Shown here: piece after piece, positions 1-11,427 of the stretch
Numbering within the stretch: the stretch's first letter is position 1
Layout of the letters: every line of letters starts with the position of its first letter
Source of the DNA: Cordilura impudica
Taxonomy: Eukaryota; Arthropoda; Insecta; Diptera; Scathophagidae
NCBI GenBank assembly: GCA_963682025.1
Contig: OY821521.1
Location: forward strand, 168,400,209 to 168,464,208
Reading direction: 5' to 3'
DNA: 64,000 bases
The notes under the pieces: model-generated
What the model saw: the letters and a program-made list of their open reading frames with translations, nothing else
Told to the model about the DNA's origin: nothing
Databases searched by the model: none
Position numbers and translations under genes: made by a program

Positions 1-150
1 TATCGAATGCGGTGATTTGACCCCAGGTTTTGTCGTGTATTGTCGTCAGTCGAACTCCGTTAGCGACATGATGAGGACGATGTCTTCAAGGTGGTCGTAT
101 ATTGAACACCGTTAAAGACAGCATGAGCGACAATGTCTTGAAATTATTCA
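1..150. repeat. Minisatellite-like GTCGT/GCGACA repeats at window start
   Basis: The first 30 bases resemble the GAATGCGACGATTTGACCC region of the DINE-like copy near 40246. They are followed by GTCGTCAGTCGAAC and AGCGACAATGTC phrases like those at 880-1250. Confidence 0.4.
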
Positions 151-878
151 TGTACTTCCTTTATCTCTTTGTAAATAAGCTTTGAGTAAAAAAAAAGAAA
201 AATAACGGCTACAAGACAAACCAAAAATATTAGAGAAATCATTATTATTCAGTTGGTTACCAAAAATCAAATAGAAAATATGTTTACCAAAGTTGTCAAA
301 AGTTTAAAAGTTAAAGTATTTTAAATTGTTTGAATATAAGATTATTCGAAGTATCGGAAACATTACTCCTGCTATAGTTGGATGATAATTTGAAAAATTT
401 TGAAGAATAATTTTTACTCCTTGGAGAAAGAATACAGATTGTAAGTAAATTTATGAGGTTACTGCATTTGGTAGTATTTAATTGTATTTTTTTATTTCAG
501 GTTGGAGCTATGAAACGCATCGTAGCCGGCAGCATAAATTATATAACTAGAGTCTTAGGGTAAAATATGTACAATAATGAACTTCGATTACGATGGAACG
601 AAGCAAACAATATCCCTATAAATATAAGGAAACATACTAAACGATATTTTGGTAAGTGAATACAAAATAAAAAAAAATAAGTTAATTAAAGAACTCTTTG
701 AACTCTCTTTAAATATTTTCCTTTAATAGAAACTACAAAAAAATAAAGCCAAATATACGAAGATTTCACGAAAGAGCTATGTTTATTTATTTTTATCGTT
801 TATTTTGTTTATTATTTCGTAATTGTTTATTAAAATGTCAAATTGAAATTAAAATAAAACATAAAAAATTGAGGGCAG
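151..878. other. AT-rich stretch, nothing recognised
   Basis: No coding frame, terminal repeats or RNA gene could be seen. Confidence 0.5.
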
Positions 879-1265
879 TATCCCTCATACTATTATTGGT
901 AGTATGGGCAAAAGTGTCCCTCATACTGTCTGTCGTTGACGATAGTGTGAGGGAATGTGTCTCATATGTTGTCGTCAAGGACAGTATGAAGGATACTATC
1001 GCCGGAATGGTCGTCAACGACCAAATTTTAGATTATATCGTCTACGTCTCCGTCGACGACAAGATGGTGTGTATTGTCGATTATATGGTCTTCAGCGACA
1101 ATGAGAAAATTTTTTCGCTTATACAATCGTTCGTCAACGACAAGTTAAGCGACAGTGTCTCTCTTTTGATCTTGTGCGATTTCGTGGACATTTGTATAAA
1201 AATTTCGTCAACGATTTGTTCGAACTGTCTTCAATTTGTGTTCAACGATTTACTGGTGGCCAACT
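879..1265 (+). repeat. 39-bp minisatellite with an open 13-residue frame
   Basis: The core GTCGTCAACGAC (near-palindromic) recurs near 972, 1011, 1053, 1092 and 1129, about 39 bp apart. Because 39 is divisible by 3, a frame stays open (ORF 779-1279, 166 codons) and translates as degenerate 13-residue units such as VVNDQILDYIVYV and VSVDDKMVCIVDY. No family is recognised; I regard coding as unproven. Confidence 0.5.
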
Positions 1266-1271
1266 GGGAAA

Positions 1272-1517
1272 CTCATTAACAAACACATTAACAAATTTAA
1301 TAAACACACACATAGCATACGTATAATTTTATATATGTGTTAGTAGCAAGTTTAAATGCAATTTACTCGAAATAAAAGAAAAAATTAAAAAATCTGTAAG
1401 TCTGGTGACAGTTAAAAAGAAATACCTTTCAAATAATATACGTTTGGTCCAAATCGGGATAAAACGGTAGAACAAAACATCGGTAACAAGAAATCACCTA
1501 GACTATTAATATTATCA
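1272..1517 (-). mobile_element. Helitron fragment (non-autonomous family H)
   Basis: Matches the 5' two-thirds of the family H Helitron at 4363-4735: the GCCTATTAATATTATAGA-like end, the ACAAAACATCGGT segment and CACACACATAGCAT. The 3' end (hairpin and CTAG) is missing. Confidence 0.7.
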
Positions 1518-1518
1518 G

Positions 1519-2763
1519 CCCTATTCTTGAAACGTTGTTATTTTAATAAGAGTGAATTTAAAATCACATGAAATTGAAATTTTGGGTTTCTTGAAACCAC
1601 TTTTTTATTTTATTTTTTTTTTTGTACTCTAAATTTTGATGGAAAAGGTACTAGACCAAAACTCCAGGGTTAAACTCTCGTAGCTCCCCTATACAACCAT
1701 TGCCTTCACAAGGGATGTTAGGGTGAGCTGTTGTGTAAAAACTTTTAAAATTAAACTTAACATAAAAACACGTGCAAAAAGTACATTTAACCTAATTGCA
1801 CGTGGAGTAGCAACGCTAGGACCACAAAGCAAACAACTGACACGTGTTTTCTTTTATTCGAAATAATAGAAGCCACGAGCTAGCCTTTCCTCGATGGATA
1901 GCAAATTTAAACTGAAACCACTTTTTTATTTATTTAATGGAAACATATGTTTGAGTTAAGAACCATATGTTTGAGTTAAGAACATATGTTATCTAGAAAC
2001 CGAGGTGCCATATGGTTCTTTATTCAGTTTCGAAAAAAACTTTTAAGTATTTTGTGCATGTTTTTTCTTAAGTTTATAGAATAAATAAAGAAAAATTTTT
2101 TCTTTTAAATTAACAACTTCTTCAATTTAATTCAATTAAAAATTACTTTTCTATTTTTAAAAAGTTAGGCATCACCAAAAAAATTTCGATATTCAAATAA
2201 ATTGGATTTGACTGGCATCACTACTGTTTCGAACATATGCAAAAAAAATAAAAATATGTGATTTGATGAAAAATTTTTATTAATTCCTTTATTTGCAATA
2301 ATTAGTGCATAAAGAATCTATGTTACAATTGAAAAAATTTATAATGGAAAATAGATTGTGTAAATAAAAAGTTTTTTTTATAGTTATAGAACAGCATCAT
2401 CGCAAAAAGTGTGTTTTATTAACAACGACCACTTATTACGAGTTTTTTTTTTAATCAGCGCAAAATGTAGACGTTTTTTAAAATCGTTTTTTTTTCATAA
2501 AATTAATGTCTAATTTTTTAAAATAATGACTAGGTTCAATAAAAAACATGTTAGAGTTTAAATATCAATTTGTTTTTTTTATCTCTTAAGACCTGCTTAG
2601 TAGAAAAAAAGGGCATTTGTTTTGATTTCACAAAGTCTTTTCTATGTGAATTAAAACGAGAAAAAATATTCTTATTGAAATTAGAGAAGAGCAAAAAACT
2701 CGTAGATTTAAGAATTTTTTCATTTACGAGTTTTTTTTGTGATAGTGGTTTCAAGAACAGGGG
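1519..2763 (+). mobile_element. DNA transposon with CCCTGTTCTTGAAAC termini (copy 1)
   Basis: Begins CCCTATTCTTGAAACG and ends GTTTCAAGAACAGGG, so the termini are inverted repeats. A second copy lies inverted at 16006-16997, and the two share the interior (for example CTCGTAGATTTAAGAATTTT and AACATATGGTTC). No transposase is visible. A 302-bp retroposon interrupts this copy. Confidence 0.75.
1611..1912 (-). mobile_element. SINE-like retroposon with 19-bp target duplication
   Basis: The stretch is flanked by two copies of TGAAACCACTTTTTTATTT (1592-1610 and 1913-1931), and the sister transposon copy at 16006-16997 has the site only once. In minus orientation it ends in an A-rich tail (from the T run at 1611-1624), preceded by CTAGTACCTTTTCCATC. 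It has no ORF. A tRNA-like head was looked for but not convincingly found. Confidence 0.7.
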
Positions 2764-2794
2764 TGTATGATGATGATGATATTATAGATACGAT

Positions 2795-4245
2795 TTTTAA
2801 ACTCTTTCTTTTAACTCAATCTCTGTCTGTAGTGGGGCAACCCCATTCGCCCTTATCCAATGGATCTGAAACTTGGCCCATAGTCTTGTTGTGACCACAG
2901 ATTAACTTTGACTTAGTCACGCACAGCACGGAGTGATCTAAATGTTATTTCCCCTCATTCGATCGATCTGAAATTTGGTCCATACACTTGCTGTGAAAAA
3001 AGATTAACTTTGACTTAGTCACGCACAGTTAATTTTAAAATAGTCACGCAAAACCACGCACAGTCACGGAGAGATTCAAAACTCATATGCATAATGAAAG
3101 AAAGAGTTTTAATAAAAACTTTGTTTTTATGGGTTACATTATTTAAACTCTTTCGTTTGACTCTTACTCTCTGTCTGTCTGTCTGTCGTGGGGCAACCCC
3201 ATTCCCCCCTTATCCAATTGATCTGAAACTTGGCCCATAGTCTTGTTGTGACAACAGATTAATTTTGGTGTAGTCACGCACTGTCACGCATAGTCACGCA
3301 CAGTCATGGAGTGATCTAAATGTCATTTACCCTCATCCGATCGATCTGAAACTTGCTCCATACACCTGCTGTGAAAAAAAGATTAACTTTGACTTAGTCA
3401 CGCACAGTCACGGAGAGATTTAAAACCGATTCCCCCTCATCCAATCAATCTGAAACTTGGTCGATATACTTGCTGTAAAGAAAGATTAACTTCGACATAG
3501 TCACACATAGACATGCACAGTCACGGAATGATTTAAAACCCATTTCCCCTCATCCGATCAATCTGAAACTTGGGCCGTACACTTGCTGTGGAAAAAGATT
3601 TACTTTGACTTAGTCACGCACTGTCACGGATAGATTTAAAACCGACTCCCCCTCATCCAATCAATCTGAAACTTGGTCGATATACTTGCTGTAAAGAAAG
3701 ATTAACTTCGACATAGTCACACATAGACATGCACAGTCACGGAGTGATTTAAAACCCATTTCCCCTCATCCGATCAATCTGAAACTTGGGCCGTCCACTT
3801 GTTGTGGAAAAACATTTACTTTGACTTAGTCACGCATAGTCACGCACAGTCACGGAGTGATCAAAATGTCATTTCCCTTTATCCGATCGACCTGAAACTT
3901 GGTCCATAGTCTTGTTGTGACAACAGATTAATTTTGGTGTAGCCACGCACTGTCACGCACAGTCACCCATAGTCACGGAATGATTTAAAACCCATTTCCC
4001 CTTATCCGATCGATCTGAAACTTGATCGATAGACTTGCTGTGAAAAAAGATTAACTTTGACACAGTCACGGAGAGATTAAAACCTCACTTCTCTCATCCG
4101 ACCGATCTGAAACTTTGTGCATAGACTTGTTGTGGCCAAAGATTAATTTGAAGATAGACACACACTGACACGCACAGTCATGGAGATATTCAAACCCCAT
4201 ATGCATAAGGAAAGAAAGAGTTTTAATAAAAACCTTGTTTTTATG
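2795..4245. repeat. Tandem-repeat element (GTCACGCACAGTCACGG family)
   Basis: Two head-to-tail blocks (about 2795-3140 and 3141-4245). Each opens TTTAAACTCTTTC...CTGTCTGT and closes GAAAGAGTTTTAATAAAAAC. Inside are roughly 100-130 bp units with CTGAAACTTGG, CTTGCTGTG, AGATTAACTTTGACTTAGTC and the ACGCACAGTCACGGAG core. An inverted copy lies at 27411-28433. Confidence 0.8.
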
Positions 4246-4296
4246 GATTAGATTATTATGTTTCTTACCTGAATAAAGTTTGTTAAAGGCAACTAT

Positions 4297-5365
4297 TACG
4301 ATACGCTACACCATACGTTTAGAGACCTTATCTCTCAGGTCCAACTAATAAGATATAGAAAATCTATAATATTAATAGGCTAGGCTATTTCTTGTGACCG
4401 ATGTTTTGTTCTACCGTTTTATCCCGATTTTGACCAAAGTATATTATTTGACAGGTATTTCTTTTCAGCCGTTTTGCAGATTTACAGATTTTAAAATTTT
4501 TCCTTTATTTTAAGTAAATTGCATTTGAAGTTGCTACTAACACATACATAAAATTATACAATGCTATGTTCGTGTTTATTAAATTTGTTAATGTGTTTGT
4601 AATAAAATTGAGTTTGTTTTTTTGTGTTGATTTGTGCATTGGTTATAATTCATTAGCATACCATATTTAATAAAAAAAAAAAAAATAAAATTTCCTAGAA
4701 TTTGCACTCGAATTTCGAGGGCTGGAATCTGCTAGTAAGCATAAACTAAATTTGAGTGGAATTGTTATTAATTTTCTGCCTTCGCATGCTAAATTTATAA
4801 GGGCACTAGGTCGATACTGAGCATATTTATTTTTTGCAAAAACATACACAAACCAAATTTGAGAAAAATCTGTGCAATATTTTTATTTTTTGATATATTT
4901 AAGTGAAGATCGGGAAACAGTTTCATTTGAGGGTTATGACTAAGAATTTTCTTATAGGGTTTATTTTTGGACTACTGATAAATGGATCTAATAAAACAAA
5001 CACAAACCCAATTTCACCGAGATCTATATGATTATTTGGATATCATGGCCATTTATCGCTCGATCTCATAGGGGTCATTTGTATGGAGACTAGATTTGAA
5101 CATGAACCGATTTTCACCAATTTCAATAGCGTTCATCCTATGGCCGGTAGAAGCCTATGTACTAAATTTCATCAAATATATTTATATTTGCGACTTGTAG
5201 TTTGATTACAAGTTTACATGGACACACATACGGACATCGCTAAATCGACGCAGAAAGTGATTCCGAGTCGATAGGTATAATAAAAGATGAGTCACGGTCA
5301 AATATTTTTGGTAGTTACAAACATCAGCACAAAGGCATTATACCCCTGGGTAAAGGGTATAAAAA
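4297..5365 (-). mobile_element. Diverged DINE-1/mini-me-like element, split by a Helitron
   Basis: Carries the family order GATAC..CTACACCAT, CAAATTTGAG, AACATGAACCGATT, TTCATCCTATGGCCG and terminal GGGTATAAAAA, but is more diverged than the copies at 23.8-51.6 kb. A Helitron sits inside at 4363-4735. Confidence 0.75.
4363..4735 (+). mobile_element. Non-autonomous Helitron (family H, best reference copy)
   Basis: 373 bp starting TCTATAATATTAATAGGC and ending CTGCTAG. The palindrome CTCGAATTTCGAG (4707-4719) lies 12 nt before the terminal CTAG. It sits between A and T with no target duplication, as Helitrons do. Removing it restores GATATAGAAAA/TAAGCATAAAC, found uninterrupted near 48752. No Rep/helicase ORF. 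Confidence 0.88.
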
Positions 5366-5882
5366 TTAAATAAAAAAAAAATTATTCAGTCTAGTAAATT
5401 TGTTCTTATTTGTTCGTAGTGTGACAGTTTCAATTTTAGGTGTACGCATACTTTTTCTAGCAAGTGTTTTAATTTTAGGTGTACGCATACTGTATCATTA
5501 ATAGATACACTCATTGGCCCGGACCAACAATATTAAATTTACATCATCCAGTTTTTATTTAATACGTACATTTTATTAATTTTTTATTTCTATTTGAAAA
5601 ATTTATATATATTTTTTGTGTTTATTACTTCTTTTTTTAAATTCCTTCCAACTTTTTCTATTTTCTTTATTTATAAACGCCAAAAAAATGTCAGCCTTTT
5701 TCCTCTCTCACGTAGAGAAAATCTAAGTTGTGTTCCGTAGCGAATCAGCGGATTTGTTTTTGGTTAATGCATGTAGTATAGTGTAGTATGTGACGTTAGA
5801 TTTTCTGTTAACGTTCCGTTTCGTTTCAGACGAACCTGCTAAAAACAAAAGTTTGTGTACTCTCATAACTTATGAGTCATAA
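5366..5882. other. AT-rich stretch with a short direct repeat
   Basis: TTTTAGGTGTACGCATACT occurs at about 5436 and again at about 5473. Nothing else is recognised. Confidence 0.4.
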
Positions 5883-6451
5883 CCCTCCTATCTCACATCA
5901 CACTGCAACTGTGAAATCGTTGTGTACGTATTATCAACGAAAAATTGTTCGAATTAGTCGAATCCATCGCCATTAACTTTTGTGGCTCACACATCTGACT
6001 GCAAGCTCATTTTTAAAATGTTGTCGAAGCGTAAACTTTAAAAATTGTGTTTACTTCTCTCTCTTATTTTTTTTTAAATAGAGTTACCGAGTTTATTATA
6101 CAGGCACACGTTTGAGGGAAAATGTTTACATTTATTATTATTAGTTTTATTTTAATAATAGTTAATAATATTTATGCTCTATAATTAACAAACTTGCGTT
6201 TTTATATGCGCATTTCAAGAAATAAATCATAATAATAGACTTAACAAGTTAAAACTTTAATTACAGTTTTGCAGAATCCAGTAAATTTGCATTAAATTTA
6301 TAACAGGGTAACATTAACCATCGTTAGTGGCAGCCACTACTCGCACGATTTGGTGCCATTAGTGTGACCACTGCGGAAAATGTGTGTGTATTAGTAAAAA
6401 ATGTGAGTGCATTGAGTTTTTCGAACTTGCAGTGTGATGTGAGATAGGGGG
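5883..6451. mobile_element. Inverted-repeat (MITE-like) element, 569 bp
   Basis: Ends are CCCTCCTATCTCACATCACA CTGCAA (5883-5908) and its near-exact reverse complement (6427-6451). A second, outer inverted pair around TTCCGTAGCGAATC (about 5732) and GATTCGC-like sequence (about 6725-6742) suggests a larger composite. No ORF. Confidence 0.6.
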
Positions 6452-6914
6452 ATAGTCACAGCTAAAAACAGCTGGTTTTATTTACACAATCAACACAAAT
6501 GCATTCAAATTAAATATTTCTTTCGATAAGAGAATATATAACAATAAATACACAAAATAAAAAGAATGGACGATGGTAAACTAATATTATATTTTATGTA
6601 ACCAATTTAACAAAGATTATTTGGGCCATATGGGCGCAAATAGGAAAAAACAAACAAATACAGCTGATACGTTCTTACAGAAAATTTAACTACCATAACA
6701 CTAACCAACAGAACGGTACGTTACAGAATCGCTACGGAACGTAAAGACTGATATTGCAGATTGCTACATTAAAATAAGCATTTATCATAACTCATCATAC
6801 GTCACATATTATATTATATTAGAATTACGTTTGAGTAACTCAGTCTCCAATCTTTAACGCAAGCCTCCTCATAATGGCACTTAGGTTTTGTGTGACTATG
6901 ACTGCTGATATATA

Positions 6915-7840
6915 TTTTTGTATATAAACCAGAGTTCAGAAAAAAACACACACTGAATAAAAAACTCGTACATATATGTAAACAAACATAACTTAGACCA
7001 ACACACACATATTTTTATTTTCATATCAATTATGTTTGTTTTTAAATTTTCTTCGGTGCCCAACACAACCATGACTGTGTTCGTTTTAATATTTCGTTAT
7101 TTACACGAACATTTTTGTATCACGTACTTTTTGTTTCAATCACACATAAAGCACACATTTTTGAGTGTTGCTTTATTTGAAGTTCATGTTCTGGTACGTG
7201 AACTGAAAAAAAAAACAGAACATGTACAATAAACAGGTTCGAGTTCAGTTATATTTTAAGTCGTGTTGTGGCTCGTGTAGTAAGAAAAAAACAGAACATG
7301 TACAATAAACAGGTTCGAGTTCAGTTTTATTTTAAGTCGTGTTTAAAATGTTTAAGTCGTGTTTAAAATATAACTGAACTCGAACCTGTTTATTGTACAT
7401 GTTCTGTTTTTTCTTACTACACGAGCCACAACACGACTTAAAATATAACTGAACTCGAACCTGTTTATTGTACATGTTCTGTTTTTTCTTACTACACGAG
7501 CCACAACACGACTTAAAATATAACTGAACTCGAACCTGTTTATTGTACATGTTCTGTTTTTTTTTTCAGTACACGTACCAGAACATGAACTTCAAATAAA
7601 GCAACACTCAAAAATGTGTGCTTTATGTGTGATTGAAATAAAAAGTACGTGATACAAAAATGTTCGTGTAAATAACGAAATATTAAAACGAACACAGTCA
7701 TGGTTGTGTTGGGCACCGTAGAAAATTTAGAAACGCACATAATTGATATGAAAATAAAGATATGTGTTGGCTGCTTTTGAACAGAACATTGTGTGTTTCA
7801 TGTGTGTATTTTCTGAACCTTGATATAAACCAATCTGTTT
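6915..7840. mobile_element. Foldback-like palindromic element with 72-bp subrepeats
   Basis: Two long inverted arms meet near 7350-7372. Each holds direct subrepeats of about 71-72 bp (AACAGAACATGTACAATAAA plus CAGGTTCGAGTTCAG), two in the left arm and three in the right. Outer arms share CCAACACA..TATTTTCATATCAATTATG and GGTTCAGAAAA-type ends. Tandem repeats inside long inverted arms are the hallmark of foldback elements. ORFs here are palindrome shadows. Confidence 0.75.
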
Positions 7841-8432
7841 TATAGGATGACAACTTCATAGTATGTTAATTACGATAACTACTTAAAACTAATTACACAG
7901 TGTTAGAGTGAAAATATACTTTTAAAATGACCTAGTGTGAGTTGTAGGCCAGGTCGAGTAAATTAATTTTCAATTTTCAGAATATTTTTAAACCAATTCT
8001 ATCATGACTATGACTTTTTTAAAACGTTTTTATTAGGTCGCTTTCTTGTCTGGGAATTGATTTTAAAGTAATTTTCCGATAAGTAGAGACTTGAAATTTT
8101 CAACATATGTAGCTCAGAACTGGATGACAATGCAATATTATATCAAAATTTTTTCTGTGTGGGCGTGGCACCGCACACAAATAATGAAATACTTTTTATT
8201 TAGGCACTTGCATTAGAAATGTTAATGAATTTTGGTATATTGATACATATATTCGTTTCCAACATTTTTCCTAAATGTGGTAGGCGTTGGATATCGGGGC
8301 TTGGCCTCGCCCATACAACTCCAACTTTAGGAATGCTTTATCTCGGCTAATTTTACAGCAATATAAATGGAAATTTGTATAAAGGTGTAAATAGTCGTTT
8401 CCTACATTCCTGTCGTATGTGGTATGATGTAA
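7841..8432. other. No gene seen
   Basis: AT-rich sequence without a recognisable feature. Confidence 0.4.
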
Positions 8433-8606
8433 CTCACCACACTCAAACTCACCACACCCAAACTTACCACACTCAAACTCACCACACTCAAACTCAATAC
8501 ATTCAAACCCACCATACTCAAACTCACCACAAGCAAACTCAACACACTCAAAACTCACTACACTCAAACTCATCACACGCAAACTGAACACATTCATACC
8601 CACCAC
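8433..8606. repeat. 15-bp minisatellite (ACTCAAACTCACCAC)n
   Basis: About 11 degenerate copies of a 15-bp unit. Reading frames on both strands across it are artefacts of the repeat. Confidence 0.85.
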
Positions 8607-9161
8607 ACTCCAAATCTCTGGCAAGAAACCGTGCAATGAAGAGGCATTGAAGTAGATGGAGAGAATGCGACAACTTATACCATAAGACTGCAATATTATA
8701 TCAATTAATTGAAATATAAATTTTTAAAAACTTAATTTTGCTAGCTTCTTTATTTTATATTTCAGGAGAAATAAAGAGATTGATAAGTAGATATAACAAT
8801 TTTCTATTTCGGATATGATCAGGTGAAAGTAACCTGAAATTTACATGTCTCTGTTATAAGCTCATCAAAATGTTTAAAATCAGTTGAAAAATTTTACACA
8901 CACAAAACTAAAAATCAGAAAATATTTACTAAGAAAAAATTTTTTTTTTAATATTCAACATTTTTAACACGGACTAAAAAGTATAAAATAATTTTTCATT
9001 GCCATAAACAGATTTCGTGAATTTTTAATAGACGGTAATACTAGTAAGATTTAAAATTAAAAACGTTGGGCGCAAAATAATAGTTAAGAGTAGTTGTGTT
9101 AAGAAACCCGTTCATATAATTTTCACTCCAATAAAATTGTACTTAAGCGATTTAATAATAA
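8607..9161. other. No gene seen
   Basis: AT-rich. The segment ACACGGACTAAAAAGTATAA near 8970 recurs inverted near 10857 (TATACTTTTTAGTCCG), so this is probably an old repeat. Confidence 0.35.
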
Positions 9162-9333
9162 CTAGTAGATTCCAGCCCTCGAAATTCGAGCGCAAATTCT
9201 AGGAAATTTTATTTTTTCATTAAATAAAGACCCTTAAAGTGTGCTAATCAATTCAAGCCAATTCACAAATCAACACAATAAACAAACTCATATTTATTAC
9301 AAACACATTAACAAATTTAATAAACACACACAT

Positions 9334-10234
9334 CCCAGTATGCATTGAAAAATTATTTCTCCAATGTTGGAGAAAAGTTAAGTTCTCAAATTGATGTCCA
9401 ATGAAATTCTCAACTTGAGTTGAACAATTTTTCTCCTTGTTTGCTTTCAACTTGACATCAAGTTGAGACTTCAAATTTTTTCCAATCTTTGAGAAATATT
9501 TTAACTCTCAATCGGATATCCAACACTTTTCTCTACTTGAGACTAAACATTTTTGCAACTTGAATACGATTTGTTTTAAGTTTGAGATATTATTTAAATA
9601 CGTCATAAATAATAAATTAAATTAAAAACTGCCAAAAAAAATTACAAATAAGTAATTGATATATTTTTAAATATTTTTACTTTTTTTTCGAATTTTTAAT
9701 TTAAATTCTTATTTATGACATATTTAATATTAATATTCATAAAATGTACAAATAATTAATTCATTTATTTTGAATTCTAAATTTAAAAAAAATATTAACA
9801 TGTACATAATACGAAGGTGATTTCTTGTGACCGATGATTTGTTAAACAGTTTTCTCCTGAATTTGACCAGACGTATCTTATTCGATAGGTATTTCTTTTT
9901 AGCTGTGCACCAGACTTACATTTGTAGTTGCTACCAACACATACATATGTGTATGTAAAAAAATGAGTTTGTTTTCTTCATTCACAATAATACTTGTGTT
10001 GAATTGAAAAATTATTTTGGACATAAACCAAAAACGTGTTGAATTGTGAATTGGCTAAAATTTATTACCACACCTTTGGGTCAATAATTTATTAAATGAG
10101 AAAGTAATTTGCACTCGAATTTCGAGGGCTGGAAGCTGAAATTAAATTGGAACATTCAAAAAAAAAAAAAAAAAAAACAAAATTACATGGTTACATGCAC
10201 CTCAAGTTGATAGCAAACAAAAATGTTTATTGGG
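9334..10234. mobile_element. DNA element with CCCARTA ends inside the Helitron
   Basis: Starts CCCAGTATGCATTG and ends AAATGTTTATTGGG, imperfect inverted termini, flanked by AT on both sides (9332-9333 and 10235-10236) as a probable 2-bp target duplication. Its interior has TTGGAGAAAAGTTAAG-type inverted segments and a decayed family H Helitron (about 9812-10137). Confidence 0.6.
9812..10137 (+). mobile_element. Decayed Helitron (family H) nested at third level
   Basis: GATTTCTTGTGACCGATG near 9820 through GCACTCGAATTTCGAGGGCT near 10113. Both extreme ends have decayed. Confidence 0.65.
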
Positions 10235-10441
10235 ATAGCATTGTATAATTTTATGTGCGTGTTGGTAGCAACTTTAAGTGTAATTTACTCAAAATAAAGG
10301 AACAAATTTTAAAATCTCTAAATCTGCAAAACGGCTAAAAAGAAAAACCTTTCAAACAAAATACGTTTGGTCAAAATTGGGATAAAACGGTAGAACAAAA
10401 CATCAGTCAAAAGAAATCGCCTAGCCTATTAATATTATAGA

Positions 10442-11374
10442 TAGTCGAACTTAAGACTTTCAAAGCATACATGGCTAAAGTTCATCAATAAAATATTTAG
10501 GTTCGAAACACAAAGCATGCAACAAAATTCTAATTACGGTTAAATTTTAATCTACTTTTTAGTTGAAACAAGTTTAAATCAAAGAATAGGCAGTACAATC
10601 AAATTTTTAGTGACTTAGGTGAACTACTCACGCATCAATTATCCAATGTATGCGCATACGCACATGCCTTTAATCTTCTTGAAAATCCAGAAGAAATTGT
10701 TGAACAATAACTTGTTCAACTTTTACAATGTATGCGTCCAACGTTTTTAGTTTTAAATCTTACTAGTATTTCCGTCTATTAAAAATTCACAACCAAACAT
10801 TATCAGGACCATCTATATTGGTTTCAAAATCTGTTTATGGCAATGAAAAATTATTTTATACTTTTTAGTCCGTTTTAAAAACGTTGAATATTAAAAATTT
10901 TTTTTTACTTAGTAATTATTAATCAATAATAAAATAAACGTACTTTCAAATAAAAATAATAAAAAATAGGCTTTTAAATAAACTATTAGAAAATAAGAGC
11001 GTCAAATTTGAAAAAAAAAAATAAAAATTTAATTTGCAAAGCTAAAAAATTAAAAGTTCAAAAATTAAGTCGGTTCAAAATTGATTTAGTTATAAATATT
11101 TTAGTCCGTGAAGTGTTGAAAAACGTTTTTTTTTTGTCGATAACATCAGATTTTGAGGGTGTATTCAAAATTCTGAAAATTACACTAAGGTCATTTTAAA
11201 AGTATATATTAATTTTTTTCTATTTTGTAACACGGTGTTACTTTTGTTAATTTAATTAATTTTAAATTTTGTTAATTCTACAGTGTTATCTTTTGATTTT
11301 AAAGTATTGAGTGCTTTGCAATTTAGTTTTAAAGGTGTTCTGGAAACAAAACCCTTATTGGTAGCAGATCAAAT
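10442..11374. other. Downstream of Dark: AT-rich, no gene seen
   Basis: Contains a stretch near 10740-10900 inversely related to about 8935-9080. No coding sequence was found. Confidence 0.4.
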
Positions 11375-11380
11375 TTTATT
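11375..11380 (-). terminator. Poly(A) signal of Dark
   Basis: AATAAA on the minus strand, 15 nt beyond the proposed stop codon. It gives a very short 3' UTR and supports the gene ending here rather than in another distant exon. Confidence 0.55.
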
Positions 11381-11394
11381 TACCTTAATAATAC

Positions 11395-11427
11395 TTAAAC
11401 GAATTGTTTAATGAAAAGACATAACAA
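11395..11427 (-). CDS. Dark: Dark terminal coding exon 10 (short)
   Basis: After a 79-bp intron with GTAAGT, a long pyrimidine run and CTGCAG, the frame continues [10 protein letters not shown] and stops at TAA (11397-11395). AATAAA follows 15 nt downstream. The exon is short, so its identity rests on splice signals, phase and the poly(A) signal rather than on protein similarity. Confidence 0.72.
   Translation of the reverse strand: MLCLFIKQFV

Larger units (their letters stand above)
9162..10441 (-). mobile_element. Helitron (family H) split by a 901-bp insertion
   Basis: The 3' half (9162-9333, from terminal CTAG and the CTCGAAATTCGAG palindrome) and 5' half (10235-10441, ending TATAGA next to T) rejoin at CACACAT/AGCATTG, exactly as in intact copies. 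Flanks are A and T on the element strand, as expected. Confidence 0.8.

Noticed and set aside
2795..4245. CRISPR-like regular repeats
   Set aside because: The genome is eukaryotic, repeats are long, degenerate and contiguous, and there are no unique spacers.
7032..7740. Paired frames of 66-72 codons on both strands
   Set aside because: They are mirror images from the foldback element's inverted arms.
8271..8693. 140-codon Cys/Glu-rich minus-strand frame resembling a small cysteine-rich protein
   Set aside because: The repetitive part is the 15-bp ACTCAAACTCACCAC minisatellite read in frame (unit divisible by 3); the flanks do not look coding.
1..11374. Further Dark exons downstream of 11395
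   Set aside because: No minus-strand WD40-like frame with fitting phase was found, and the 33-nt exon with stop and AATAAA closes the gene.
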